Shown piece after piece: positions 45,701-57,262 of a stretch of DNA of 64,000 bases. The stretch is taken from NCBI GenBank assembly GCA_947650285.1, contig CANTFL010001487.1:186001-250000 (forward strand). Direction: 5' to 3'. Made by a program: the position numbers and the translations under genes. How positions within the stretch are numbered: the stretch's first letter is position 1; each line of letters opens with the position of its first letter. The notes beneath the pieces are model-generated. The model searched no databases and was not told the DNA's origin. It worked only from the letters and a program-made list of their open reading frames with translations. The DNA comes from Hyaloperonospora brassicae. Taxonomy: Eukaryota > Oomycota > Peronosporomycetes > Peronosporales > Peronosporaceae.

Positions 45701-46900
45701 CTGTAATATATCCCCAGCTTGCTTTGCTGATGTAAGCGGCTGTGCAAAGGCTTTGAATGCTATGAGTTCAAATTCGCTAAAACCTTTTAAATATGTTTTG
45801 CTCAGTAGAAGGTTTGCGCGCTGATAGACACAACATATATACCATGACAATGCTTGAAGCAAAGGAGATTAAAGTTATAACGCTGAATCTGATTGCACAT
45901 TTAAACGGCCAGTTAAACGTCAATGATAAACGAGTGGCCGTCATGCAGTGAGTTGAGTGTCGTTTATTAGATTTGTGTCCAAAATTAAGTATATCGTGAG
46001 ATTTAGGGGTTATATAAACGGCTTCAACTGACTCGTTCGACTAGGAAGAATTAAAACCTGATGGCATTTAGTATAGCCCACACAACTAACACTGATCTTT
46101 GCGATGATGGAGAAGTTCTTCATAATATAACTTCTCTTCTCATCCCCATCACCGCTGTTAGCACTATCCTGAATTCGGGATGGAAATCTTTTAATACAGA
46201 TCAAAAATACAAAGTTTATAATTTATAAATAGCTGTTTCTCTACCGAGAAATCTGCGCATACCTTCATTGAATTTTTGGTGGAATGACGCGGAATAGTGG
46301 AGAAGTAAAAGGCAAAACCTACATTTATGAACGCTGATTTATTACAGATTTATATCTGTTCTACAGATACAATCGTCGATCATACTCTCGTAATCAATCT
46401 TAGCACTAATAAATTGCGCTGGTGTCTTCATTGTTGCCCTGAAAAGGTTGTAAAATAGACCGTAGCAACAACCGTCGTTCGTTTCCGTTTGACTATCAAT
46501 AGTCATTTTACCTTTCGCGTTTCCATCGCGCCGTATGACATCAAGTTAAAGACAAGGATACGTTTGTATAGATAGAGGTCTTAATATGTATATTAGAATA
46601 TTCTAAACTAGGATTATCAGCAACTAGTTTCTAGGCTATAGCTGTTAACGTTGATCAAGCCTATACTATTTATTGTATCAATCAGCTACACTGTAGCGAG
46701 TGTAAGTATCATGTTTTCTATTGCATATATTACACTAGAAGTGCTTGCGGAGAAACAAAGCAAATTTAGTTACACTAATGACAAATTGAAGGCTCTGAAA
46801 TGGTGACGGTGTAAGTAGTTATCTTCAGATTTCGCTTACCTTTTCTGCAGATACTAAACAAGACTCAATAAATTTTATTTAAAAATGGACCGTAGGACTG
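36739..46900. other. AT-rich gene-poor region with decayed repeats
   Basis: Ten kilobases with only short chance ORFs, low GC and frequent stops in all frames. The one recognisable fragment is a copia protease-like piece at 40394-40594. No terminal repeats could be paired by eye. Confidence 0.55.
40394..40594 (+). pseudogene. copia protease region relic
   Basis: Reads MWLINSGDTHYFSNN, then LIQTAIGSVLQPIIIG, matching the copia pattern W-hydrophobic-D-SGATHHF...NG...IGIG with the Asp replaced by Asn. The flanking sequence shows no continuous pol frame. Confidence 0.5.
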
Positions 46901-46923
46901 TGTAAAATACAGATGTCGTTCAA

Positions 46924-48140
46924 ATGGATAGGCACAACAATGATTATATAGAGGAAGGCGGTACGAGCAACCACATGTTGCTAGAAAATAATTACACTAT
47001 CCAGAAGAACGCGTGTACGTCAGCGAATGTCTTATTTTGCACAAATTACCCACCATCTGATATTTCGAGGTATCGCACAATACATAAATACAGCAAGTTT
47101 TTCCATTTGCGCTCGTCATGCCAAGCCAGTTCGATTATACATTTCATCAACCGACAGCGCCTAATGAATTGTAATTTCGACGATCCAAGGATGCTGTCGG
47201 AGGCGTCATCGATGTTGCTCTTGCTGATGATGGTCGGAGGAGGTTTCTGCAATCAAACTACTGTACTCAAGTTTAGTGTGTTCTACCAGGCTGCAAGATT
47301 TTTTAGTCAAACTCGCAGCGGAATGGGAAGAAATTAGTTGAAGAAGGTAATGATCCTACGTTTGCGAAGTATTAAAATTAGCTGGGTTCCCGAAATGTTG
47401 TATTCGCATCAGAATTCGTTCGGACGCATCAGACAAATAAGCAAATTTATAACGAAGTACCCGATATAGAAAGATCCCCATATTCTTAAAACCATCGCTT
47501 GTGTGTGCAAAGTGACTTCTACACCAGCGATCACTATAGCGAAGTATCAGGTTCTAGCTGGTTGCACCGTGTACTTGTCTCTTTTCGTAACATCAAGATA
47601 CCAGGTAGCTTGCGTATAGTAAAGGCGTATATAAGGGTGCCATAATCGAGCAGAGACCACCCAATATGCGAAATCATCACATACTATCTAAGCGTAAAAA
47701 CACCACACAACGTAGAATGTCCACATGTCATAAGAAACAATTTGTACTTTCAAGCTTGCCTGAACTACAACTGACTCATGGTGACGTCTCAAATACCTAC
47801 GTAAAATGTTTGCTGCGTAACTTGATCTACATACAGGCTCCAAGAGCGCTAAATGTACAGGAGAGAATAGTACTTGAGCTTCGTTTGCCCTTGTACGGGC
47901 TTAAGCCTTCGTATAGCTGCTGGTATGAGACGATATATGAGAGCGTCATCGCACTGGATCTATCAAGTCAAGACTCGATCTGTGCGTCTACAACAAACGC
48001 GGCAACGAGCGGGTGGTATTGCTCGGACTTCTCGTAGATGACGTGTTGAATGCGTTCCATGACGAGGAGGAGCGGCGCGGAGCTACACTGAAGCTGGAAG
48101 AGCGGTTCAAATTTAAGATACTCGATCTAGTGTAAAAATT
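46924..48140 (+). pseudogene. copia polyprotein relic (protease and reverse transcriptase pieces)
   Basis: A protease-like piece (EEGGTSNHMLLENNY) lies near 46948. From about 47774 a reverse transcriptase segment reads HGDVSNTYVK, LIYIQAPRALNVQERIVLEL and PLYGLKPSYSCWYETI. It is followed in another frame by VLLGLLVDDVLNAFHDEEER (near 48020), where LVDD replaces YVDD, and by FKFKILDL. There are no LTRs in view. The reverse transcriptase call is fairly secure and the protease call is weak. Confidence 0.6.
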
Positions 48141-48800
48141 AGTGGGATCTTATAGCACCCGATCAAAATAAGTTATGTTTTATTCCAGCAGAGCATAAGT
48201 ACCGACGAAATCCGTGCGCTACATGCATACATTTCCACTCATTTTACGTTCATTTTCGAAACGGTTCGTTGTATGCCTATATACTACAATGCACAAGTAT
48301 AACACCATGTCAATTTGACTTTTCCCTAGCGTGGAGCTTTGGTAACGAAGCTTCTGACCACCGTCGGTAGCGCTGTCGTTCCCGCATACTTGAGTTCATA
48401 ACTTATTAAGCCGACAAACGACCCGCAGCGACAGTACTTATCTGCTGATGTAGATGATAACAGAGGGCACAAAAAAAGAAGACGCACGTACATTAGCTAA
48501 CTTGGCCCTAGATACTCTGAGCATGTACATAGCTACACCGATGACCGCAATTAGTGTGGATTAAGAATTAGTGTGAATTCAAAATTAGTGCGGTCCACAT
48601 TAATATACATACCGAGAGAGTTGCGAATTGGGAGGCTGAGAAATAGTGCGGACTCCGCACAAACTTTTCAAATTCGTAATTAATATACTGTACAGTAAAA
48701 TGACGTCATTCTCATTCTAATTTTGACCGTGTAAGTGCTTTGATGGTGGTTTTTAGAAGTGTCGAGGCGTTGAGCTCTCCATCACCGATTATCGCTGCTT

Positions 48801-50598
48801 TTGCACGTACTGCCGGAGGCTAATGACCCAAAAGGCGATGTCGATGGCGAGGAACTTGATGACAACGAAGATGTAGGAGAGGGGGAAGAGAAGATAGAAG
48901 ATGATAATCACGGTCGCGACGAAAAACTCGTCAACAAGCGGAAGTGCAAGCTTCAACAGGTTGTACCGATAACGTCGCGACTCACTGTGATTGATTGGAT
49001 GATAACTGATGCAGACCAGAATGATGAACAAGGCTTGATCCTTAAAGCGATCGCTAAATTTTCCTTAGAGTTCCGCGGAAACTGCAATATATGTTGAAAT
49101 GAGCACCTTGAAACAATGGTTTTGACATTGGCTGTATGCAGGCCAATCATACCAAAGCCACAAGGTGGTGGAAGATGCGCGATAAAGTTGGTGAATATGG
49201 CGGTACACATCCAAGGTCGATATCAGCAGTTGTGCCATCAGTGCGAAAGAGGGTCAACCTTAAGGCTGTTGCTGGCAGAGGAAGGCGCCGATCTGAATGG
49301 GTACCATACCTGTACGTTGAGTTGCTGTTTGAGTTCATGCGGCTTAAGGCCGCTGGAGTCAAGTTCTCTCCAGCCCTAATCGATCATCTTGCTCACACTG
49401 TCAGGAACGATGCGCCATTATACAATTCCAACTTTATTGATCCATTCGGCAATAAACCTATCGTCGATAAAATCAAGACACGATGGGTTCATCAGTGTAT
49501 GGTATATAGTTTATTTACACTAGTACGTAGATAATTTTACTGATTGAATTTGTTTGCTGCAATAGGAGGCGCATGTCATAGTACATCGGGCACAGACCGG
49601 AAGGCTTTTGGTCAGCGCCGCGGAGCAAGATCATATCGAGAAAACGGTTGCGTACCATATGGGCGAGTTACGCCGTGGTTTCGAGTCAGGAGACCTGAAC
49701 GAGGACCTACTTTGTAATATTGACGAAAATCATTTCGTGATCAATTGCGAAAACGGTCGCACACTTAGTTTTCGTGGTGATACAGAGTTTAAATACGCCG
49801 ATGTTGTGTCGGGTGGTATCGGTTGACCATGATGGTCTACATCACGGGCGGATCACGTGCGCGAATTGGTACACCTATGATGATCTCCCAGAATCCAAGC
49901 CGATCATACCTTATAAATGGTCTTCCAGACGATGTGTCTGGTGCTTCATACCGATCTGAGCCTAAAGGTTGAAATGATAAAAAAGGTTGGTGTCTCATGT
50001 CTCATGAATTATCTATGTACTCCATATTAATTATATGTTTACACTATTACAGGTGTTTCCTCAATGCTTTGGCGAGCCACGCGCATTCAAGGGAGACAGT
50101 GCTGGACGAAGGACTGTCATTAATTTGGACAACTGTGCCGGCCACAACGACATTCCAGAGTTACGTGAAGTTCTCTTAAAGACCAACACTGAATTACGCT
50201 ATGCTCCAACCTGAGCGACCGATTTTGTTCAGCAAGCCGACTCTTTCGTCATCTCAAAAATCAAGGACGAATAGACCCGATTGTGGGAGGACGAGAAGAT
50301 GCGCATGATAAAAAACGACTGGTCAGACACCGTGCGTAAAAACGGCTCTTGGTCGGGAAAGCTGAAGAACCCGGGCAAACGCTTCTTTTTGGAACTCGCC
50401 GCCACAGCCGTACGCGCGGTGAACGGGATGCGCGAAAGTTGCGGCTTGGCATACGCTCGTAAGTAAATGATTCGTTGTGGCATGGCACTTGATGTCAGTG
50501 GTCGATGGCACGAATCGCAATTGATGCCGGAATTGCAACGAATTGTTGTCAAATATCGCATCCACTACGATGACACTCCCGTTCCAACTTATTTGTAA
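48801..50598 (+). pseudogene. DDE_1-like transposase, intron-containing and inactivated
   Basis: An acidic N-terminus (48801-49092) leads into VVPITSRLTVIDWMI. After an intron ending at 49141 the frame continues ANHTKATRWWKMRDKVGEYG, then VPYLYVELLFEFMRLKAAGV and IKTRWVHQCM. A second intron (49502-49565, GTATAT...CAATAG) joins QCM to EAHVIVHRAQTGRLLV. The catalytic region reads IDENHFVINCENGRTLSF and KYADVVSGG, then after a frameshift TMMVYITGGSRARIG. After a third intron ending at 50052 it reads VINLDNCAGHNDIPELREV, and later ADSFVISKIK. The tail WSGKLKNPGKRFFLELAATA is open. Stops near 49824, 50212, 50272 and 50464 and a frameshift kill it. Confidence 0.65.
49502..49565 (+). other. intron in the DDE_1-like transposase relic
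   Basis: A 64 bp GT-AG intron whose removal keeps the frame from WVHQCM into EAHVIVHRA. Confidence 0.6.
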
Positions 50599-51060
50599 TG
50601 TCGTTGTATGTGGTACTAATGACCACATGGCAAGGACGACACTGCACGATTGTGTGTAACGATGGGATCGACTCATCGTTTTGTTACTGATATCGTAGAG
50701 TCGATAACGATAGACTTAGAGTGGTACAACGAGACGAATTAAGGACCTAGCTAGGTGTTATATTCACTTTCCATTTTACCTTCTTCTTTTTAGCTTTTCA
50801 AGTTTATATCGCCCTTGGCTGTTGCCAAAAGTCATAACAACTGGGCTTTAAATCATGTAGCCAAATACATTATTACATACTGCGCTCTTTCGGTTGTTAT
50901 CAATCCGCACTAATTCTCCGCATTCAAAATTAGTGCGGTCCATACTGAATCTGCCAGCCCATAATTGGTACGGGTTCATTAATTGTGTGGTCCGCACTCA
51001 TACCCGTGAGCGACTTAAAAATAGGTGGTTGATAAATAGAATGGTCCGCACTAATTACGG

Positions 51061-51731
51061 CCATTGGTGTAGCTACCTCGAGCTGGAAGAGCCTATTGTA
51101 CCAAATCTTTTGAAGGCGATCTCGTGCTGTGAGACCCAACAGCTACTTGTGATAAGAATCTGTCGACCACTCGACACAGCAATCGACGCATGTACTCGAC
51201 ACTCGATCGTCCACTGGGCTTCTACTGCCGACAGGTCCACCAAAACAGCAAGAAACGATGTCACGGGAAGTCCATGTTGTAGTAGCGAACGTCGTTACTT
51301 ATTGCAACTACATATTCGAATTCACGCATCGTCGTGTTTGCCGGCAAGCAACATCACTTACAAATGCCTCAAACAACAATCGTATCAACCTTTCATCATT
51401 ATATTCATACATCTATGTACAAGCGCTAGCGTCAATGTACCCGTACAAGCCAAGCAGTACAAGAAGCCGGTCTCCAGCAGTTGCAGAACGCTCTCGCGCA
51501 ACTCATAGCGAGCACTGCAACGAGCTGCAACATGCGACAAGCGCTCGACCACGCAAATGACTTCCATATGGTCATTTGACTGGTGGAGACGACTGCACGA
51601 GACCAGGGACAAGATGGTGCACTTCAAGTTGAGCTGACCGGAATGGATACATCTGCTGCCGGCGCGCGTTACGCCTTACGCATTCGTTCGTCGGGCTTTC
51701 TTCGTGTCGGCCTGCTCGCCCTTCTGCTCCT
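51061..51731. other. intergenic and 3' flank of the FYVE/GAF gene
   Basis: The ORF at 50894-51508 overlaps transposon end motifs and has no recognisable content. From about 51573 the sequence resembles the 3' flank of the GAF paralogue (shared ATTTGACTGGTGGAGAC and CACTTCAAGTTGA). Confidence 0.5.
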
Positions 51732-53888
51732 TTAGCATGCCAGGCGCTCGTTCGCGAGTCGCTCGAGGATCTCGGACGCTGCCGTCGCGAGTTTCGTAAG
51801 TCGCCAGTACTGCGACCGCGTCATCTCATGGGGCTTCCCGTCCATGCAGCACAGCGCACCCACGACAATTCGCTCACGACTGCCTTTCATCGTGACGTAG
51901 ATGGGGAACCCTGCGTAGAACCGCAGACTCATTCGCTTCACGGGCGCAATGTGGTAAAAGCGCACGTCGGCTTCAGCGTGACGCACGAGCAGTGGCTTGT
52001 CCTCCATGACAAAGTGCTGGCAGAACGTCTGCTCGCGCGGGTTCCGGCTCCCGACGTCCCACACATCGGGTGCATTCGTTGCCAGCAAGCGCACAATCTC
52101 TCGCTCCACGAGCGTCACGACGCTGTGGGGGCACTGCATTTCCGCAGCCGCGAGGGCGCAAATCACGTTGAGCTCAGGGACGTCGACAATGTCCTGGAGC
52201 CGCAATTGCTCAATCGCGTTCAGCCGCACCTCTTCGTTCAGCGGCACAGGGTACACAAACGGCTCAACCTCTGCATTCGGTGCCGCGTTCTTCTCCACGA
52301 CCGCAGGTGTCATTTGGTACGGCCGCGCCGCTGCGCTTGCAAACTGACACGCAGCGAGATCCTTCGGCCGCTTCGAGACGTCCAGTGCGACCTTCGACGC
52401 GTCCAAACACTGGGGCGAAGAGCACGCGTCTTGCAGTAGCTTTGCGTTCTTGTCGACTTGCATTTGCGTCTTGTCTTGGTCCGCCAGCATAAGCTGCGCG
52501 AGGACCGTCAGCGCCGCGCGACGCCGACCGGCTTTGGCTTCGTCGTTCGACACCTGTTCCAGCAGGTCGGCCAGCAATTGACTTGACGAGGCGTCGGAAC
52601 TCACTGAAGAGCTCGGCGAGAGCTCTGCCGTGCAGTTCGACGACGTGGGCGACGAGAGGTACTCCGTGGCGGCCGTTGTCGTCGGACTCGACGACAGGTC
52701 CGGCACGACACATTCGGGTCCGGCATTCACCGACATCATGTGCTCGTAGTCACACCCTTCGACGCTCAAGCGGCACCGCGCGCAGATATTGATCGTCGTG
52801 ATCTGTCCATTGTGGATCTCCATCTCTTCCGACGCGGCACAGCTCGTGCAGACGTAGTAGCCGCACAAGTAGCACTGCGTCCGCGGGACAAAGAACGCCA
52901 CGAGCTTTTGTGTGCAACACGTGCACCGGGCGTTGCGGACGTTGCAGGCCGAGCGGTCGGCATAGATTTGGACGCCAAAGCGCCGTCGGCGCACGAGTTG
53001 CGGCAGGTGGGCAATGCTGCGGCCGAGGCGGAGCAACCGGATCTGCGCGGCTTTGCGGCTCACGACGGGCGTACCACGGACGTCGTAGAAGGACTCGTCG
53101 AGCTTAGAGGGCTGCAGGGTATAGGCAGCATGAAAGACAACCTGAAGGCTATGGCTGCCTGGTTGGCGCTCGACCGAGTAGGCAGCACTGACGTTTCGAA
53201 GCTGCGCCACCCGTTGCGACGTACCTTTTAGAGCCGAACGAGCCGGCAAAGACAGTGCCTGCTGCGTCGTGAGCGAGCCCTGGGTCAAGGTGAAGCTATT
53301 GCCATCGGCGTGGCGCCGCAATATCTCGGCGTAGCACCACTGCTCGTTCTTCCCGAGCAAGCGCGAGTGCACAAAGTTTGTGGCTTTCACGGCCAAGTGG
53401 TGATACTCCTGGTCTTCCTGGAAATCGCGCGGCCGCTGGACGTAGGCCACGGAGCCGGCAATGAAGCCGTCGTCGTAGAGACCCGTCATGCTCGCCGCAT
53501 GCGAGTGGTCGGTCGTGGCGCCCAAGATGCGTGTGATCTCTTCAATGCTCGCTTCAACTTGAGCAAGTGCCAAGACGTGGTCTTTTCGATTGAGCAGCGT
53601 GAAGGCCGTCGAGCGTTCGAGGCGTTTCCACTGCGCTCGCTTGTCGCCGCGACACGAAGGAAGTTGCGCGGCCGTGGCAATGTCAATGCAAGTACTAAGG
53701 CCAAGGCGGTCGTGCACGGCTTCGGCATTGGCCACGAGGCCACAGAGCGAGACGGACAAGGGCAGAGGTGGCGCAGGGGGTTCGCGGTCGTTCCACGACG
53801 ATGCAACGAGTTGCGAGTTCTTCTTGGTCGAGATGTTGGAGCGGTAGCTCGCGCTCGCTTTGGGTTTCTGCACGCGGTGTTTCCACAT
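51732..53888 (-). CDS. START-like / FYVE zinc finger / GAF multidomain protein
   Basis: Starting at the ATG at 53888 (MWKHRVQKPKAS) the protein has 718 residues; a longer frame to 54107 begins only at TTG and crosses a simple repeat. A START-like lipid-binding region spans about 77-297. A FYVE-type zinc finger at about 315-379 has CxxC pairs (CTCC, CYLCG, CTSC, CARC) and the block PRTQCYLCGYYVC where classical FYVE domains have a basic R-x-H-H-C-R motif, so phosphoinositide binding may be altered. A low-complexity Ser/Thr linker follows, then a GAF domain at about 545-715 (EQTFCQHFVMEDKPLLVRH). This architecture is expanded in oomycetes and points to membrane-associated sensing or signalling. 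It is intronless and intact. Its C-terminal half is duplicated at 16897-17856. Confidence 0.82.
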   Translation of the reverse strand: MWKHRVQKPKASASYRSNISTKKNSQLVASSWNDREPPAPPLPLSVSLCGLVANAEAVHDRLGLSTCIDIATAAQLPSCRGDKRAQWKRLERSTAFTLLNRKDHVLALAQVEASIEEITRILGATTDHSHAASMTGLYDDGFIAGSVAYVQRPRDFQEDQEYHHLAVKATNFVHSRLLGKNEQWCYAEILRRHADGNSFTLTQGSLTTQQALSLPARSALKGTSQRVAQLRNVSAAYSVERQPGSHSLQVVFHAAYTLQPSKLDESFYDVRGTPVVSRKAAQIRLLRLGRSIAHLPQLVRRRRFGVQIYADRSACNVRNARCTCCTQKLVAFFVPRTQCYLCGYYVCTSCAASEEMEIHNGQITTINICARCRLSVEGCDYEHMMSVNAGPECVVPDLSSSPTTTAATEYLSSPTSSNCTAELSPSSSVSSDASSSQLLADLLEQVSNDEAKAGRRRAALTVLAQLMLADQDKTQMQVDKNAKLLQDACSSPQCLDASKVALDVSKRPKDLAACQFASAAARPYQMTPAVVEKNAAPNAEVEPFVYPVPLNEEVRLNAIEQLRLQDIVDVPELNVICALAAAEMQCPHSVVTLVEREIVRLLATNAPDVWDVGSRNPREQTFCQHFVMEDKPLLVRHAEADVRFYHIAPVKRMSLRFYAGFPIYVTMKGSRERIVVGALCCMDGKPHEMTRSQYWRLTKLATAASEILERLANERLAC

Positions 53889-53934
53889 GGAGGACTTTTG
53901 AACAATGCGATGCAGCGCGTGTGAGTGACAGACA

Positions 53935-54018
53935 GGTTGTTCCAATCGTGTTAGTGCCGGTGCTAGTAGCAGTGCTAGTTGTGCTGGTGGTGCTAGTGCT
54001 GGGTGGTGCTGGTTGCCA
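53935..54018. repeat. GTGCTAG-type degenerate minisatellite
   Basis: Repeated units of the form GTGCTAGT/GTGCTGGT lie just upstream of the FYVE/GAF start codon. Open frames through it are composition artefacts. Confidence 0.6.
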
Positions 54019-55476
54019 TAGCGCGATAGTGTGAGACGCAAGTGGAGACGGTAGGCGTTCACAGCGAGCAGTTCAGACGAGCTGCTGGATTGGTGTGTAA
54101 TCTTCAACGAGATTGGAAACAGTATCTTACCAAACTGAATCGCGCTCGCGTGCGCGTGACGGCTCAGCTGCAGTGCAGCTCGAGGGCGTTTGGCTTATCA
54201 CTTCGAGCGCCGAATGGATTACGAGAGACGTGAGAAGAATTGCGTCGGGAAGAAACAGGTTTGGCACGCACTAACAGTCAGATCGCTCGACAGATAGACA
54301 GATAGACATAAGTAGCAGGTAAATTGGATCGCGATGTGTACTGTAGTTGTTGTTGGGGTTAAGCCGGTAAGTTGTATCCCGGATCCCAAGTTGCGACTCT
54401 ACTAGACGACTTTACCAGATGACTCTACTAGACGACACTAGAAGAGGGGGAGAAGGGGGAGCACCACCTACTTTTTTTCTGGGACGGCCGACTCGATATC
54501 GGCAGACGTGCGACTGCTCGGTCGCTACATCGACGACCGGATGCAAGTCTTTTGACGGACGAGGTGCAGTGATATCGCCTCATTGCGGGAAAAGCCACTG
54601 GAAGCTACTGACGACGCTGTTGTCAGATTCGAAGCGCGCTGCGTCGTGGATTTGTACGCGTGTGAGTGTTCCACGCGCGAAGCTGCGTCTGCGTCGTGCT
54701 CGCGTCACGCAAGAGAACAGACGCGTGTGCTCGACACTCACGTCACTTGAACGCATTGACGTTGTCGGGTCAAGCCAATGAGAGATCCAGAGCGAAAGGA
54801 ACGCCATGGAAGGCGATTACGCGTTATCTGTAGCTTGTTGTGCGACTGTTTCTGATCGTTCTAAAGCCAAACCGAAGCTGTCTCTTAATACGTGCGATGG
54901 AACGCAGAGACACTCCTCGAAAGCAGAGACGCTCCTCGAAAGCAGAGACGCTCACGTGTCCCTCGTGGCCTAAGCAGCTACTCGGGTCTTGATGACGGGC
55001 AGCAGCATCCCGTTCTCGTTCGAAAACCAAAGAGAACATCGAGCTTTAGGTGCACCCTGCTGACAATAAAGTTCCTTATGGTCCCTCACCCGGAGGTCGT
55101 TGGGCGGAAGAAGCCAGTGAGTGCTTTCGCTTCGTGCTGCGAGTCCTGACTTACGGAGCATCCGGTGGACGCACGACACGTTCGATTCATGTGACGAGGT
55201 GCTCAGTTTCAAGCGCCACGCACGACTCAGCCATCGTCTGTGCATGCCCAAGTGCCAAAAAAGAACGCGGACTGAGCCACTCGGTCCGTCTCGAGCCCAT
55301 CGAGTGAGTGAGTGAGTGAGTGACTGACTGGCTGACTGCCAACACGACCACCGGACATTGCTCGCTTTTTGGCCAGTCCGGCTGTCTAATCTGTTCCGGC
55401 CATGCCTCAGCCGTGCTAATCTGATACGGATTTGCGTGTGCGCTGCCCGTCGTCGAGCTCTGCGCGTCGCCGTTTA
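54019..55476. other. intergenic, no gene supported
   Basis: Upstream region of the FYVE/GAF gene. Open frames such as 54419-54781 lack motifs. A GAGT tetranucleotide run lies at 55302-55325. Confidence 0.45.
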
Positions 55477-55694
55477 CAGTAGAAACCCTCTCCGCTAATA
55501 CAACGGGGCAGACTCTCACATATTAGGTAGTAGAGGGTCTATGGGGCAGGAGGGGCTATTAGTCACGTGATCGACATACAATCGTACCGTATAAACGGGT
55601 GCTTGGCTGCCACGTCGGGCCGGAAACCCCTGTATTAGGTACAAAGGTTTATTAGCTAATAATAATACGGGATTCGCTAAGAGGGGTTCTACTG
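55477..55694. mobile_element. pogo/mariner-type MITE
   Basis: A 218 bp element with ends CAGTAGAAACCCTCTCCGCT and, inverted, CAGTAGAACCCCTCTTAGCG, flanked by TA on both sides (55475-55476 and 55695-55696). It has no coding capacity. The ends follow the CAGTxxAAxC pattern of pogo-like elements but differ from those of the element at 60-2389, so another transposase would mobilise it. Confidence 0.85.
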
Positions 55695-55696
55695 TA

Positions 55697-57262
55697 AATG
55701 ACCAAGCGCTGGTTTTGCACGGTACTCTACGATATGCGACGCAATAGAATGGAAGGGACAGCAGCCGTCGTCAAAGGCAAAGTCACGACTGTCAACGTAC
55801 TGCAACACGTGTGGGAAGAGCGGATTCCCTTTTGCTGACCAGCGATCAGAAGCGCTACCTCTTTGCTTCCTTTGTCCGTCGTGGCACTGTACGTGGCAGC
55901 GCAAGTCGTGCGATCGATTGCAAGTGGGACCACAGCACAGTGGCTGCATGTCAGTCGATTGCTTCGTGGCCACTCTCTTCTGCTCGTGCTCGACCTTCCT
56001 GCAAACTATAGTGTGTTTTGCGGCAGCTGCTCGTCCTTTCGTGCAGCTGAAGAAGCAACAGCAAGACAGAAATCGGCCTGCGTTGGGCTGACCGATTGGA
56101 CACACACTTGTGCCGCTGGCATGTAGCAGAAAATGGATAGTCGTGACAGTGGTCGATGCATCGCACATGCACAATGCAGGCGCACATCTGCTCACGCACT
56201 GGTTGCGGCATCTCGCTACCACCTTTTGCGCACAGTAAGGGGCACGTGTTCAACTCTGACGAAAGATGTTTGGGAAAGCCTCCTGCACCCAAGCAGGACC
56301 TGTTGTTCCGGGGAAGGAGATCGCCATGGTGTACAATCCGACCCGAGCTCAAGCATTGAACAATGTCGTAGCGCGTGGGCAGCATATCGTCCGTGCACCG
56401 CAACGTCTAAGCGCGCAAGACGTGTACATGGACGACCGACGTGCTGTTGCAGCATTGAGCGAAAAATCGGGTACACACACAGGCGCACCTGCGACGGTGT
56501 CGACTTCGACGCCCGTCTTCTCGCGCAGCTGAGTGTGTGGTCGGCACTACTTTTTTCTGCTCTCGCCCGCTCGACTCACACAACAACAGGAGGCGTGAGA
56601 AAGGATCGATGTGCACAGAGGGGCTCCACGTCGTGGCTGGCCATCGACGTGGAGATATGTTTGGGACATGTGTTGACTTATGTGTAGTGGACGCGACTGA
56701 GCATTTTTGCGACAAAAGATTTTCTTAAACGCTTTTTTTTCGCATTGTCGACGAGTTCAGCGTGAGGTTTTATCACGGACGGATTTGATTTACCACTAAC
56801 GAGAGGGTCGGAGGGAGGAGACCGCAAAACAGCCGCCCGTGCGCCGGTCCACGCCACCAGCGGCCTGACCCTCTCTTTTTTTGTGGCCAGAGCCGTCTTT
56901 TACACGGAGATCTCCCGAGTCCTCCTCAAGAGGAATACCATGCCTCGGGCGAGAAAATGGCGTTCGATGGGCGGCTCAACGCATTGTAGTGGCAAAAAAC
57001 ACACTCTCTCTGACTGACTGACTGACTGACTGACTGACTGACTAGCCGACTGACTGACTGACTGACTGATCGACCGACTGACAGATTGACACTGGAATTT
57101 CAACTTCATTCCCAAATTCGTGCACGGCACCACAAGTCGCACTTTGCAGTCGCACTACCGCACTGCAACACCAAACCAATCCGACACCCCATCCCACCCA
57201 CCCACTCACTCACCCGCCTTCCACTTACACCGACTTCCCAGTCAACCGACCACCCATCAGTT
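55697..57262. other. intergenic, no gene supported; GACT microsatellite
   Basis: Overlapping frames on both strands (55689-56222, 55951-56403, 56133-56687) show no domain. A GACT/GACC tetranucleotide tract occupies about 57009-57075, close to the next gene's promoter. Confidence 0.4.
57009..57075. repeat. GACT tetranucleotide microsatellite
   Basis: About fifteen GACT-type units with a few interruptions (AGCC, GATCGACC). Confidence 0.88.

Larger units (their letters stand above)
48551..51060 (+). mobile_element. degenerate pogo-superfamily-like DNA transposon with repeated end motifs
   Basis: The motif TTAGTGCGGTCC and close variants recur at both sides of a broken DDE transposase. On the left, TTAGTGTGGATTAAG (48551), ATTAGTGCGGTCC (48584) and AGTGCGGACTCC (48644) are present. 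On the right, ATCCGCACTAATT (50903) and TGGTCCGCACTAATT (51043) are inverted, and ATTAGTGCGGTCC (50929) is direct. The outer inverted motifs suggest the element ends, and the internal ones may be subterminal binding sites or nested MITEs. Exact ends and target duplication could not be fixed. Confidence 0.5.

Noticed and set aside
53889..54107. Longer N-terminus of the FYVE/GAF protein
   Set aside because: It begins at TTG and translates a simple repeat; the ATG at 53888 is preferred.
55811..56011. Possible helix-turn-helix of a mariner transposase (SDQKRYLFASFVRRGTVRG)
   Set aside because: Similarity is limited to a short stretch, with no DDE core following in any frame; too weak to call.
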